Positions 9,831 through 22,868 of a stretch of DNA of 64,000 bases are shown here, in pieces. Each line of letters opens with the position of its first letter. The stretch's first letter is position 1. Source of the DNA: Camillea tinctor (taxonomy: Eukaryota; Ascomycota; Sordariomycetes; Xylariales; Xylariaceae); contig MU394083.1 of assembly GCA_022578605.1 (NCBI GenBank), positions 82,040 through 146,039 on the forward strand, read 5' to 3'. Made by a program: the position numbers and the translations under genes. The notes under the pieces are model-generated. The model saw only the letters and a list, made by a program, of their open reading frames with translations, was not told the DNA's origin and made no database searches.

Positions 9831-12800
9831 GGCCGGTGGGGAGTTCTTAGGGATCGGGGGACAGACTTTGCATCGTGCCGATCCAGGGTCCTAGCTAAAC
9901 CGTGTTAGGAAACGGGCCAGAAGCATCCATATCTCCATGTTCTGCTTGTGCTGGAGTGGACGTAAGACCTTCTGCTGCCAATCAGGCCACTTCTTATCAC
10001 GGTATCAGGTCCACTTTACGAGGCTGGCAGTTAACGAGCAAGACGAAGGCCCCCCGAAGACCCCCCGAAGACCTCTTAGTGGCCACAGGGTACATAGTAC
10101 ACTACATAGCTGCAGCTTTTAGCTGTGGTTTCGCTACCTGTCATCGAAGGATCGGCCCGCCAGAAGCTGCCCTTTAGCTACCTATCAAGAGGTACCACTA
10201 CTTCTCGGCATTGGTGTGATCTCATAGCGCCGCCAGACCCCGTTAGACCCAAGGGGGTAGTCCCAGGATAGCCAAGGGTATCCCCTGTGGGGCCAGAGAC
10301 ATCGCCGATGATGTCCAGTCCTGGGCTGTGATTGGTTCAACCCTTTCTCGTCCGTGCCCCTTTATTCCATATACATCCTTCTGGTTCCTGGACATAAACC
10401 TGAGTGGTCTTTGCGTCGTCTTTGCGTCGTCTCTGCGTCGTCTTTGGTAATCTATTTTTTTTTCTCGTCTCGTGGTACATCTGCAACAGTCAATAGGTCT
10501 GCATTGACTTACACCCTTCCAGCGTGCGTGTACAAAGTAACCTGTCCATGCAGCAGCCAGAGCAACCTATATTTTGGTGTTGTTATTAGAGTTATGCTCT
10601 CAATAAAAAGGGGGGTTATTCCCATCCCATCATACCTCTCAATCCACTTCTAAGCTTTGCTGGCTGCTGCTACTCCTGGTTGTTGACACATTCGCTTCAC
10701 TCACTTACACCAACCGACTACAGACTGACCCGGTAGGCCCCCGCCTCTTCCCCCCTTCCCCTTTACGGTTGAGAACGTGACCCGCGGCATATCTCGACCT
10801 GCACTACACACCGGTGACTGACAGCACTTATGGGGGGCTGGCGGGGGGTCTAGCATTGGGGGCAATAGTGCTGCATCCTAATTCTTCCGGGGCTGTCCGA
10901 GATCGTGAATTTCAGAGGGAATCGGTGTTTTTCCCTCACAAATCTCTTGACATCCAACAAACACAGCACAAGTCTACCGTCCCCCAGCATTAGGGGTTTT
11001 ATTCATTACGTACCCTTGTTTTGTTTTCGCTTGTATCAAGATTTCGACAACTAGACGATTCTTACCGGAGTAGAATTCATAAGACGGGCAGCAACGCTGG
11101 GAGATGGATATGACATGACATGACATGATATGGCAGATAGAATACGTACACTACTACCACAATAAGAAAAAAGAAAGAAAAGAAAGAAAAATAGGCGAGA
11201 CTTCCAATTTAAGTAGTTTAGTCAGATTTCTTTAAAAGCCGTTGCTATGCAAATTCTCGGGATACTTACGGGCATGAACGTAAGAAACTCATCTTGGCAC
11301 TTGAGTAGAGGTATTTGACTGCTTAACCATTTTGTGAATAACATAATATACCCGCTCTATAGCCTGTGAGGTCTTCTCTCTCTTTTTTTTGGTGTTTTCT
11401 TAAGAAAAAAAAATTTTTAATTGCATTAGTTCTATTTTTCTCGACTGAACGATAATATATAATGTTCCACCGCGCCGGGCGACATATATGTGTGGCCAAT
11501 TTCTGCCCTTAGCGCTGGGAAGAGGGTGGTTACGAGGGGGGAAAAAAAGGAAAAAAAAACACAGGACGTTAATGGGAATGTCGTGAATTCCATTCAGAGG
11601 AAAACAGGAAAATTTAAAAAATTCGAGGGTGGAAGCAGATCGTACTTTTCGTTGATCGTCAGGTACCGGAATGGCTTCACTTCTGCCGGACCGTTCGCAT
11701 GTCGTACGCTAAGGCTCCCCCCTTAGTTTCCCAATCGGGAAATCCCCAACGCGGCACTGGCGCACCCCATCCAACCAGTTCCGGACTTTAAGTGTCTTGA
11801 CACCTGCACTACGGTCGCGGTTAGACATTCTAGCGTACAGAGAGGCAAGACATATAGACAGCCTTGTCCCGCTTCAACCCACCACGATCTTCGATACTGT
11901 CGCCAGCCCCGGACATCGAAACTAAGGAGGCCCTTCGTGAAATGTCAGCCTCACCAGCCCTATATTGCCTCCATGGGCCTCTTGTCACCCGTGTCCTACG
12001 TCTCCGGAGCTTTTATTCCACAGGCCGGCTAATCGGCTACACGATACCAGGGCACACATGGTGGTTTGGGGTTGGAGGGAACCCTTGAAGTTAGGCACTA
12101 TCCAAACGGCATTGTCTCCCCTGTCGGTTTGGGTCTCTTGCCGTCGTGGCCCCCGGTCCACGCGAGCCCTGAAATCTTCGATCCAAAGCTTCCTCCCAAA
12201 GAAAAACCTCCGATGCTATTCTCAACTAGATCGGCTTCTTTCAGATCGACGTCTTCTATCTTGTCGATTCACAAATCCCATCTGTACCCCCCGTACTCTG
12301 CTGGTCCTGGGCTAAGGAACTTTGGGGGATCTCCCCTACATGCATTGGTAGGCCAGGCCTCGCAAGTCTTAGCAGATCTTCAATCCCCCTATCCACTCCG
12401 ACCGTAACACCCGACTTCGACATACATAGCAGTAGTAGCCTCCTAAATACTAGCGTGGTTTAGTGCTAACGAAGGACGTGTTCTGTAGGGCCAGACGGTA
12501 GCGGCCTATATGTAAGTCTATCGTAGACTCTGTGAAAGGACGGATCTAGCCTTTGGTTCGGTTCGTACTTAAACCGCATATACATTACTAGTTCTGACAT
12601 GGAGCATTGAGTAGTAGTAGCTTTGTAGAGGTCTAGTTAAGAAAAAGGTTGTACATGATCGATATCCCGTATCAACCCAAGCCACGAAACCCCCAGGGCG
12701 GAAATAGACAACTGATAGATCTGATCTCGACAATCGAGCGACTCAGAGACTCGTGGACCTTTTATTGGAATTCATTGGTCTTTAAAGCCGTTACATTTCT

Positions 12801-14646
12801 TTATCTCTTCTCGAGAAAAAAATAGGGGTTCAACTCCCTTTCCTTTGCCACCCTCCACTCTTCCCCCCTCCCCCCCTTTTTTTTCCGCATTCGCTCCCAC
12901 CATCCACGAACGAGATCGTCACGGTCGCACACCCTATTCTAGTAAGCGCGTAGGGTCTAGTCATGTACAATAGTCTACCATACAGAATAGATCAATGGAT
13001 GGAGGAGTCGTATGTATGTAGGGTTAGTGGTAGTAGTAATAATAATAGCAGCAGGCCTTATGGTTTAGGTATCCGCACGCACACATGACCCTTTACTCTC
13101 TACGGACGGGGCTGCATGCTTTGTCTTCCTTACACGACCGCAATGGGGGAAGCCCAGGCATAGGCTAGTTAGGCAGCTAGGGTAAGTTTAGGTATATAAG
13201 GAATCTAGGGTCAGGTGTGAGGAGCTGAGCCCAGGCCAGAACAACAGAACAAAAGTGACTTGTTCATACGGATACGGACCACCCTGTATGGCGTAACCCT
13301 CTAGGGAACTTAGTTCCTTGCGTAACAACAGCAAACCCGTTTCTCTCATCTAAGGCTTCGCATCGTGACATTAGGGTGTGTTGTATTGAAGAGCTTTTAG
13401 GTTTTTTGAGAGGGGGGAAGGGGGTGATGAGACCGGGTCCAGAGCTGTAAGCGAGGTAAACCTTATGTGCTGAGCTGTCCATCCACTAGATGAATCCTGC
13501 CACCCTTTCCCCCTCTCCGGAGGTCACGTTCTATATAATAATATGCGGGCCTATGATAATAGGGTTAGGGTTAGAGCATATATATACCTTGATACCTGTC
13601 GGTGAAATTCTGGTCGTCTCTCGGAATGGACCGCTCGAAAACGATTCGTTTCAAGTAGGCAACAGGAGGTCTCCTTCCTACTACGGAGGTTCTTACGTCC
13701 CTTACCACTTCGGCCAAGCAGTAATGCTTGTTCTTATAACCTATGTGAGTTACAGACGAGAAATAATAATTTTGATTTATCTGTAGTGAAAATACCATGG
13801 TCGTTTGCCGTCTTGCGGCCCAACTAGAGGTCTTTTTCTTGTCACCTAGAAGTATTTACAGATCATCGACATTGGTAGGTCTTCTTGCGTAATGTCGTTG
13901 CATGGTGGCTTATGTAGGTGCGATTCTTTTCAAAGATATTACGAAACTTTGTACTTAGCGCGGTGTTGTGACTTCAATAAGTTAGTATAATTTCTCTCCG
14001 AGGTTCTCATTCCTCTGCATTTGATACTTCACTAGAAATAAGGAAGCATACTATATCAAGGGTACAAATAGACTTATTATCACATATTACACGAACTTAA
14101 TCTATGTTCTAGAGGCCTCTAATCTACCTAGGTAGAGAAGAAAGAAATAACGACCAGCTTAAATTCAGATATCGTTACTCTCGTTTTATTTATTTATTGA
14201 CGTTTCCCACGATCACGTTTGAGGTTATAGGACACTCTTATTATAACTGTCTTGAGTGGCTAGGTGTCATCGTACGGACGGTCCTACACGTATTTCTCAC
14301 TAAAATCTCTATGTTACCAGGACCCGATTATTTTATACGTTCAGACAGCTCGTTATATCCCTAAAAGAATATTCTCATGAAGTCCTGTGATTCCCATAGC
14401 ATTATTCGCTACAGACTCGTCACACGCCTATGCACATAAGAACTACGGGTCTACAATATCAAAAGAAGAAGAAAAAGGTAAGCGATAGCTCAGAAATATA
14501 AAAACTCGGAGAAAAGAAAAAATAAACAGGGCAGGAGGGGAAAGGAAAAAAATAAAATAAAATAATAAACAGAAGATATCACGATCAAGAAGAAAAAAAG
14601 ACAAAAAAACTGAAGAGCCTTGTTTTCCAAGGTTGAGAGCTCATGA
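9831..14646. other. Gene-sparse region between frq promoter and tRNA-Tyr
   Basis: No open reading frame here shows family similarity or convincing codon structure. It holds an 11-bp tandem repeat (10407-10447), a somewhat GC-richer patch at about 11640-12420 with several short overlapping frames but no recognisable protein, and a telomere-like TAGGGTTAGGGTTAG at 13560-13574. A non-coding RNA cannot be excluded. Confidence 0.5.
10407..10447. repeat. 11-bp tandem repeat, 3.7 copies
   Basis: The unit GTCTTTGCGTC is repeated three times, followed by a partial copy, with one base difference (CTCTG for CTTTG) in the third copy. Confidence 0.85.
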
Positions 14647-14734
14647 TCTCTCGAGCCAGAGTCGAACTAGCGACCTTTCGGTGACAACGTAACAATTACA
14701 GCCGAACGCTCTAAACCAACTGAGCTATCGAGAG
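14647..14734 (-). tRNA. tRNA-Tyr (GTA) with a short intron
   Basis: An 88-nt cloverleaf on the minus strand. The acceptor stem CTCTCGA pairs with TCGAGAG followed by discriminator A; the D arm is GCTC/GAGC; the anticodon stem is TTCGG/CCGAA; the T arm is GCTAG, TTCGACT, CTGGC. The anticodon GTA is at 14699-14697. A 13-nt insertion (TTGTTACGTTGTC) lies one base 3' of the anticodon, the usual position of nuclear tRNA-Tyr introns, and its removal restores a 7-base loop. An intron at this place is known for yeast tRNA-Tyr. It stands alone in gene-poor DNA. Confidence 0.93.
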
Positions 14735-17700
14735 TTGACGATGCTCCACACAAGTGAAGCATTATATATTCAAGCAAGTCTAGTTAGCTTCCAGGGGCTC
14801 CTGATAGTTGAAAAACTACAAAATCACATCCCACTTGCCTCAAAGTGAGTCTTCAATATCTACAGTCATAGGAAATACATGTTCCATTTGCTCGAAGAAG
14901 GTTACATACTTTATGTCACCACCATGCGCTAATTCGTATCGCCTCTAAAGCCTGTATTGTATGACAATGAAGGTCTACATTATCTCTCCATTTACTCCGC
15001 ACAGGGATTCTGCACGTATAAGGACAAATTATCGTCAGCCACACCGGATGAGTGACCACGAGGATTTCGTACACCTGTGGCGAGGGTGTTTTAGATACTA
15101 GTTTTCACGAATATGATATGCTGTGCTCCTGCCCAAATCAATGTGTTACCTATCAACTATTCACAAATATGTGAAGATAGTTGATGTAAGGAGACTGTTC
15201 CGTGGGACCTAGCAAGAATTTGGAACTACAATTATATGCGATACCGGTGAATATCCTTAGAAACACTTTCTTCATTCCATGTATCTCCGGCCTATTACCC
15301 CGGACAGAGATCTGGAGAGTTTTTGAGGACAGGTGCTCTCAATGATAACATCAGGTAACCCATTTCACCATGCAGTAACTATGTAGCCAATATTTAGGCG
15401 ATGGCGTAGTTATTACGCAGATTGATGGCTTATTTATTTCATAGGAGCAACGTATCACCTTGTGCGTGATGGCCACAAAAGAATCAATCCATTTATCAAC
15501 ACATCTGGTTAAACCCCAACAGTGTCACGAACTCATGTACACCCAACACCGTCTACAGAGTGTGACAATTGGGACATTATGATGGAACCTATGAGTAGTC
15601 TTACTGCCAATATGATGGATCTAGTTCTCTTGACTGAAGCTTCTGCACATACTTTCATTTATTGCCTAATAGCTAAGTATCTACGTTGTCTATTTCTCCA
15701 TTCCTTAGCACAACCAATATTTGTTGAGCTGTACCATTCTACAGTATTAGAAAGCTCATTTGGTCTCCAAAGTAGATGACTATGCTTAGATTTGAAGACA
15801 CTATTACCTATAGAAGTAGGCACATCGAATACTCCCTGGGTTGTTAAAAGGAACGCGGTATCAAACAATCATTCTATTCCTATTATAAACGTTGTCCATT
15901 ATCCCAGAAAGCCGAGGAGTACCAAACCTCGTAGCTTCTAGATGCGAGAACAGCCTATAAGTAATCGAACTACCTTTTTACTTTCTAGTGGGCTAATGCG
16001 TTAATAGTAGGGAAGTTCTGACTAGCTCAGGACAAGGATGGATGGATAATTCTCAAAGGGTAATATCTAGATTATTTCTGTCACGAACTGGCTTGGAGAC
16101 AACCAGTTGAGCCATGAAGCAATAGCCTCCCAATGACAAACTGATTCCAATTCTGTATTATATGCGTACCCCTCTTTACGGGACATAATACTTCCACCGT
16201 AGGCGTGATATCTTAACTCCTACTAACAGAGCAGATAGGGGCTATGAGAAGCAGCCCATAACACTCTGAGTGTTGTTGACAATAGTTTATTGACATATCT
16301 AACTAGGCGACACCCGTTGTCTGCTCCCCTACGAGTATATTTCAAGAATATATGACTAACCATGGAGAATACGACTGATCGTAGTCACGCATAGGCAAGT
16401 ACCAGACTTCCCCTTGGATCTTTCGAGTTCCGTGGCAAGTAAACAGAAGGGTTCCCAACGGGATGGGAAGGAGATTATGACCTGTCTATAGACAAAGAAT
16501 ACTGGAGAGAGAAATATTCCCGATATCGACAACTGTTATATACTTAACTCACAGCTGGGTGTCGGCACCGTCTCAAAGTGTCGTTACCCCTGAGTAGCTT
16601 CATAGCACTCTGCGCATAGGGGGTAATTATCTCGACGGAACGTTGTATCTCGCTTAGAAGCAACGATTGACATGAGTTTTCAGGGGCTAGGGACTCTTCG
16701 AAACACGAGCGAAGATGGGCATCCGACATATTACCGCTGCGTCCTATATTTTACCATATAGAGCTTTATGTATCGAAACCTCATCATCCTTAGTTTCTTG
16801 TTCTCGGGGTGAAACCTGCACACGTTTGATGTAGCATTCAAGGGGTTTCCTAACCTGCGGCTATATTCTAATTTTCAATATCATAGCAGTTATAGTATCT
16901 AACGGATAATAGCACCTATGAGACTTATATGTGGTGCAAACTTCCTTAGGCATTTGTCTGTCGTTATAGCATCCTAGCGAGGTACAGTAGATGTAAGATA
17001 GTTGTGACTAAAAAAACTTCTATAGGGACTCTTTTGTCAACCCTAGAATAGAATTGATGGATTGGGTTGGTGGCTCAGTCAATAACGATCTCCAGGCCTG
17101 TCAGATGTGGTGGACGTCTTTCACATCATCCAAAAAGCTGTCGATAGATATGTTCACGAAAGAAGAAGGGGCCTCATCTATCTATGTGAAGGTGTCTTTG
17201 GAAAAGCTGAAACTCTACGAGTATGTGTATGAATTACACCCCTTCCTTTCCCCCCCTTTTCTTCCCTCTCCTGAATACAGACAACTCAGCTTCATGACAA
17301 GAGAAGAATTCCATCCCGAACGAGTTCCCGCCGGCTGTTGATAGTATTAATAGCATATGAACGGACCACAGCAGGGCTAAGCTCGCAACCGAAATGGGAA
17401 CCCCCCAAAAAGTTGAGATATATATCTACGTAATTTTTTAAAATAACGGTCCTGTGTTTTATTTCCGGATGATAAATTACTCCTGAATGATAATTACGAT
17501 ACACTCCGTAGAGAGCCGATCCAGGGATATGGCAAGGCAGGACGGATATTAATGACATGCGTGCAACACGAGGGTCGAGTCGAAAATTGAAGGTGTTCGA
17601 TGATGGATGTAAGATGCACATATAAAAATAGCATATCTATATGACTTTATTTAGAAATTTCGTGAACTTAGGAAGGAAGGTTTGGGTAACAGCAATGCAA

Positions 17701-18502
17701 AAAAGTAAACTATATCTATCCCGACTTTCAGCATGTTTGGTGTGTAGTAAGTAGAAGAGGAGGAAAGATAAATATTAGCGAAATGCGAAGGCAACATTCA
17801 GGTTTTTGTCGGATGGGTTTCGGAAATGAACACGAGGTGACGACGATGGGAGATCAGCCTCAAGTAAATTAGTGTAATTAATTAATTAAGGTATGATTCT
17901 AGAATTAAACTACTTCATTACTCGGGAGAGGCTGTTGGTCTCACAGCCTCACACTTATTACGTAGGTAGGTATACAGTATGAGTGGACCTTGATGTTCAC
18001 GATTACTTCATGGTTTTTTAATGTATTGTACAATGTAGCTATAGGGGTCCTGTATCTTAGATATGTGAATATGTTAGAAAAGATAAGGATAAGTTCTTTT
18101 AATGAGTTGCTATGTAATTAAGAAGGTTATAACCTATATGAGGACTGAGGTCAGGCTTAGTAAGTAACCCAAAAATTGGAAAAGAAAAGGACCCCACACT
18201 CAGCTACAAATGACCCCTCCCCAGTACCTAGGTACCTCTCTCAATTCTTCCCCCACCTTTGCCCGCCTTGCCCGCCTACTTGTAAAAGACGTTGATGTAG
18301 AATTTCGTAGCTCTCTTTACTTTACACACTAAAGGCTTTAATACCCGAATTGATTCGTCACTTTTTGTTTGTGAGTGTTGCCGAACACACTTCACACTAA
18401 TAATCATCAACTTCGACGGGCCTTTTCCCACACTTCCAACCCCGTCTCTCTTGTTCCTTGCAATGCTGTGTGGGATAGCTGCGCTTGGAGAGCATCTGCA
18501 TT
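14735..18502. other. Gene-sparse region before the prefoldin gene
   Basis: Moderately AT-rich DNA with many stops in all frames. The longest frames (near 15520-15780, 17054-17340 and 17292-17621) have no recognisable similarity, and the one at 17054 lacks an ATG at its 5' end. I see no tRNA, transposase or repeat array. A GTACCTAGGTAC palindrome lies at 18225-18236 in the prefoldin promoter side. Confidence 0.5.
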
Positions 18503-19582
18503 ATGTCTGCTAAAGGCAAAGAGGCGGCTGCCGGGTACGCTCGAGGAACCATCACCGTTTCCTACGATTTGCATTGGTGCAAGCTGCTAATACCCCGTGC
18601 TGTCTTCATGTAGGAAGGATGCGGCGGCCACGAATCCCCGAGGCATCCCATTTGCGCCCTTTGTCGACAAGGTCGAGGACTATGTTACGTCTAGGGCTGA
18701 GGTCGAGTCTACCCTGCGCAGCTTCCAGGAGATGATATCGTATGTCACCAATATTTCTTTGCGATACGAGCATACCCGAGTCAACGATGATGCAGAAGGA
18801 GTAGGGCTAGGCTAGAAGAGTCAGGATATGAGAAAATGGCCGAAGTCGTTAGCTGATGATGAGGGGGGGAATTCCCTGCGCAGGAAATACCAGTTCATGG
18901 AACTTAACCTCCAACGGAGAATTGCTGGGCTGAAGGACAAGATGCCGGATATCCAAAAGACATTGGACACGGTCCAATTTCTTAAGACGAGAACAGTATG
19001 CAAGCCGTCTAGTACGAACTTACCGGCCCTGGTATGGTCTGACTTGCTATCGCACCGCAGGACGAATCGAACCCGATCGAGACGACCTTCGAGCTTAACG
19101 ATACCTTATATGCCAAGGCAACTGTGCCACCGACCGACGAGGTGTATCTATGGTTGGGGGTATGTTGAATTGCACGACCACGCCATAGTTAAGTCGGATA
19201 AAAGCGCTGTTATAAGCTGATACCCGAGTCATAGGCAAACGTGATGCTGTCGTATCCTATCGATGAAGCAGAGACACTTCTAGTATCCAAGCTAGCGGCG
19301 GCAAAGCAGAGTCATGCCAACTGCGAAGAGGACCTGGATTTCCTTCGGGAGCAGATTACGGTGAGTTGGGACCCCGCATTGTTTAGTTTTTCTTTTTGTC
19401 AGTGCCTTGATCGATCATATCTAACCAAGATACTATTTTTGGGGGGGATGATTTAGACAATGGAGGTGGCCATCGCGCGTGTATATAACTGGGACGTGGT
19501 GCAGAAGAGAAAGGAAAAGGCGGAGGAAGAGGAGCAAGGCAAAGAAAAGGGCGAGACGGATAAAACGGCCTCGGCTACTTAA
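18503..19582 (+). CDS. PAC10: Prefoldin subunit 3 (VBP1/Pac10-like), 6 exons
   Basis: Subunit of the hexameric cytosolic co-chaperone prefoldin, which delivers unfolded actin and tubulin to the CCT chaperonin. The gene is split into six small exons: 18503-18534, 18614-18739, 18884-18995, 19061-19159, 19235-19360 and 19457-19582. All introns are GT..AG and all junctions keep frame, giving 206 aa, a typical length for the alpha-type subunit. The conceptual protein has NPRGIPFAPFVDKVEDYV near the start, a first coiled coil leading to RIAGLKDKMPDIQKTLD, the beta-hairpin core with FELNDTLYAKATVPP and VYLWLGANVMLSYPIDEA, then a second coiled coil, and a Lys/Glu-rich tail. These match the VBP1 family. 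No single frame is long, so the gene is easy to miss. It is transcribed in the same direction as the downstream Sec14 gene. Confidence 0.92.
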
Positions 19583-20528
19583 CCTATAGACTAAAGAAGA
19601 GAGTAATTGAATTTGAGATGAATTGAATTACCGAATGAAGCATCATCATAATTTTGGTATCCTGTTCACCGTATCTTCTCCTGTCTCCTATTAAAGAAAA
19701 AAAAGAAACGGTTTAGAAAAAAAAAGGAAGTCTACCAACAATTGTCCGTGATGTATTACACGTGGTAGACTTCACTCGTTGAGGATTTATTACCGAGTTT
19801 AGATACTTATCTACTTACTGCATCCCTACTCCGTACATATGTAATCTATGTACCTACCTGGGTACCTATCCATATTATTTATTCTTTGGGATGGGGAAGA
19901 CAGTGTCTTTAGAATAAGAAATGATACTGTGATATAACCAGGGGGGTATTTTCAAGGTACAGACTTGGCTACGTATCTTATACGTATGGACAGAACCCAA
20001 AACTCAAAAGGACCCTTTGATTACATAAGTCCAAGTCTAAGTCTAAGTAACTTTAGCTCCAAAAACCCAGCTCTTTAGGTACTAGGTTAGGTAGTACTTC
20101 TGTACTTCTTCTCATTCCCTCTCTCCCCTCACCGTCATTTTTTTTCTTTCTTATTTTATTATTTATTATTTTCTTGTGTTTTTTGGCGAATGACGATTCT
20201 CCCCGCCCAACCCACATTTCGTGTGTCTGGTCCCCCTTCTTCATTACCTACTGCGGTACTAATTTAGTTATTGAGTACCGAGTACGTGTCGACTTTGATA
20301 CTACTAAATAAAGGAGAGATACCTTATCCCTATCCAAACCCCCCAAACCAGTAGCTAGCTAGTCATTCTCTTTTCCTTGCTACCTCGCATCTTCTTCTAA
20401 TCAACAAACTAAACTCAATCCCGCCGACCTTCTTCCCTTCTTTCTACCTCTTTTTATCCTTCCAAGAAAATCCCCTCCGCCAAACCTATCACCCATCACC
20501 ATCTCATCAACCTGTACACTTCAACAAA
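19583..20528. other. Intergenic region, prefoldin / Sec14
   Basis: Contains the prefoldin 3' end and the Sec14 promoter. T-rich and CT-rich tracts at 20130-20180 and 20360-20470 are typical of fungal promoters just before the start codon. No further gene is seen. Confidence 0.6.
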
Positions 20529-21809
20529 ATGGCGGAAGCACAGCAGACTCCCATGAAGTTGGACCCGACCTACGACCACTATGAATTCCCGACTACTACC
20601 CCTGAACCTAAGCCTGGCCATCCCGGCCACTTGACCGAGGGCCAGCAGGCTCAAGTGCACCAGCTCCGTATGATGCTGGAGACCGAGGGACACAAGGAGC
20701 ATCTCGATACCCTGACGCTGGTACGGCTTGTCTTTCCCCATCCCCTCTAGATGAGAGAGATGGAATATGGGGGGGGAAACGCAAGGAAAAACTACTAACA
20801 GGTGCTTGTGGTATAGCTACGATTTCTCCGAGCCCGAAAGTTCGATGTCAATGCCGCCAAGAAAATGTTAGCATCAAGACCTCTCCCGAACCAGTTACTT
20901 ATCGCATAATAGCTAAACATCGCGGTGCAGGTTTACCGACTACATAGAGTGGCGGAAGGCCATGACCACCAAGGATACTAAGACTGGTGGTGTCAAGACC
21001 CTGGCTCTCGAGGAGGTTGACCCCAAGAACCCCCCCAAGCCCATCAACCTCGACGAGGCGGTCAGGACCTGGGACAAGGACGGTGCTTTCAAGGCAAAGC
21101 TTGCCCAGTACTACACCCAGTTCTACCACAAGACGGACAAGGTACGGCTGCCCCTGTCGTGATGCGCATGAATCATTTTCACTTACTTACCTGCCCCTTT
21201 TAGGTTGGCCGACCGGTCTACATCGAGCAACTGGGTCGCATCAACCTTACCGAGATCTACAAGGCCGGTATCACGGACGGCAAGATGCTTCTCAACCTAG
21301 CCGTCGAGTACGAGAAGATGGCCGACCCCAGACTGCCTGCTTGCTCGCGCAAGGCCGGTCACCTGCTCGAAACCTCCTGCACCATTATGGATCTCGCTGG
21401 TGTCGGTCTCTCCAACGCCAGCCAGGTCTTCGGCTACGTGCAACAGGCATCGGCCATGAGCAACAACTACTACCCCGAGCGCCTGGGCCACATGTACCTA
21501 ATCAACGCCCCATCGCTGTTCAGCTGGGTGTGGAGGACCGTGAAGGGCTTCCTGGACCCCGTTACCGCCTCCAAGATCGATGTCATCAGCGGCAACCCCT
21601 CCAAGATCCTGCTGGAGCACATCCCTGCCGAGAACCTGCCCGAGAAGTACGGCGGTACCTGCAAGTGCGAGGGCGGCTGCGAGGTCAGCGATGCCGGCCC
21701 ATGGAGAGAGGCGGAGTGGTCCAAGCCCGCCTGGTGGGAGAAGCCGGTCGAGGATGCGACGATCGAGAACAAGCCGACCGAGGTTGGTGGTGAGGGTGCG
21801 GCGGCATAA
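20529..21809 (+). CDS. SEC14: Sec14 phosphatidylinositol/phosphatidylcholine transfer protein, 4 exons
   Basis: CRAL-TRIO lipid transfer protein that exchanges phosphatidylinositol and phosphatidylcholine and supports Golgi secretion. Exons 20529-20720, 20817-20866, 20931-21141 and 21204-21809 join in frame to 352 aa. An N-terminal helical CRAL-TRIO_N domain (about residues 35-90, with LRFLRARKFDVNAAKKM across an exon junction) is followed by the lipid-binding fold (about 110-300) with GRPVYIEQLGRIN, SCTIMDLAGVGLSNA, YYPERLGHMYLINAPSLFSWVW and the conserved KIDVISG segment. The C-terminal tail has a short Cys-rich stretch (CKCEGGC) and ends in low-complexity residues. Start chosen at the first ATG after a pyrimidine-rich leader, preceded by AACAAA. 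It converges on the Mis14 gene. Confidence 0.95.
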
Positions 21810-22868
21810 GCCCATGTTGTGGGGAAGGAGAGAGATATAGTGGTCAATGCCGGAGGTAGGGGTGTAGAGGTGTGGCACCTGCGAAGTTAAATGATCCTTC
21901 GGAGAACACATGAGACTAGGTCGCACTAAGCAAAGGGAAGGAGAGAAAAAGAAAAAAAAAGCAGACATCTGTTGCATAGGGAAGGGAACTTTTATAGACG
22001 AAATTTGGGGACTGGTAAGGAGGTCCACATCGTAAAGCCAGACAAAGCAATAGATACGGAAAGGAAAGAAAGGAGTGCGAAGGGCGGGAAGGGTTTGGTA
22101 AATATTTTGTCCTTCTCTTCTTTTCCCATCTGTCTCCTTTTTTTTTCGCGATTCTAGTGTGACATGTATGCGATGCACTTCTTTCTATCCGAAAGGAGAG
22201 AAAGAAAGAGATATACGTGTAGAATATATCCCGAGCTTCAGTTCAGAGAGGGGGAATAGATAAAGATAAGGCAGAGAGGAGTAGTGGAGTAGAAGTTTTT
22301 TCTATACGCCGAATTAGATAATGGGGAGAGAAAAAAATATGCGCTTATGCCCTGGGCAAGACTTTTTTTTTTTGAATAATGATGATGATGGATGCTGTGA
22401 TGTGGTGTGGTTTGGTGCATGTGAAGGTTGATACGACGTAAGCATGTGAAAGGGGTGGATGGGTGGATGAGGTATGCATGTGAGTTGAGGAAAAGCGTTG
22501 GGCCTACCTACTTAGGGAAATAGGGAGGGAAGAACAAAAAGAAAAGGGTGAGATAATGTATCACTTCTATCAGGTCAATTAAGACGAAGATGAGGTTTTC
22601 TTATACTTCCTGGATAGTGAAGGTGGAAAAAGAAACGGGATATGTATATTAAGCTTATCTTTCATTTCTTGTTTCTCTTATGATATTTTTTGGTTTGTAT
22701 ACTCATAATCCACAACCCCCCTCCCCCTTCCCCTTACCTCCCTATCCCAAACCCAAACTGGTAGCCGGAGCCGCATACGTAGATATATAGCAATTATCCC
22801 ATATCCACGCGAACCATCCTCCCCTTTAGACCCCCGAATAGAATGAAATAGAAATACGCATCCCCCCA
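21810..22868. other. Convergent intergenic region, Sec14 / Mis14
   Basis: About 1 kb of AG-rich and T-rich sequence between two 3' ends. Small frames on both strands have no coding character, and no RNA gene is recognised. Confidence 0.6.

Noticed and set aside
11864..12407. Overlapping + strand frames in the GC-richer patch
   Set aside because: Three frames overlap each other with no consistent codon pattern, splice links or recognised motifs.
17054..17341. 95-codon + strand frame
   Set aside because: It begins at TTG rather than ATG, has no recognised domain and lies in stop-rich DNA.
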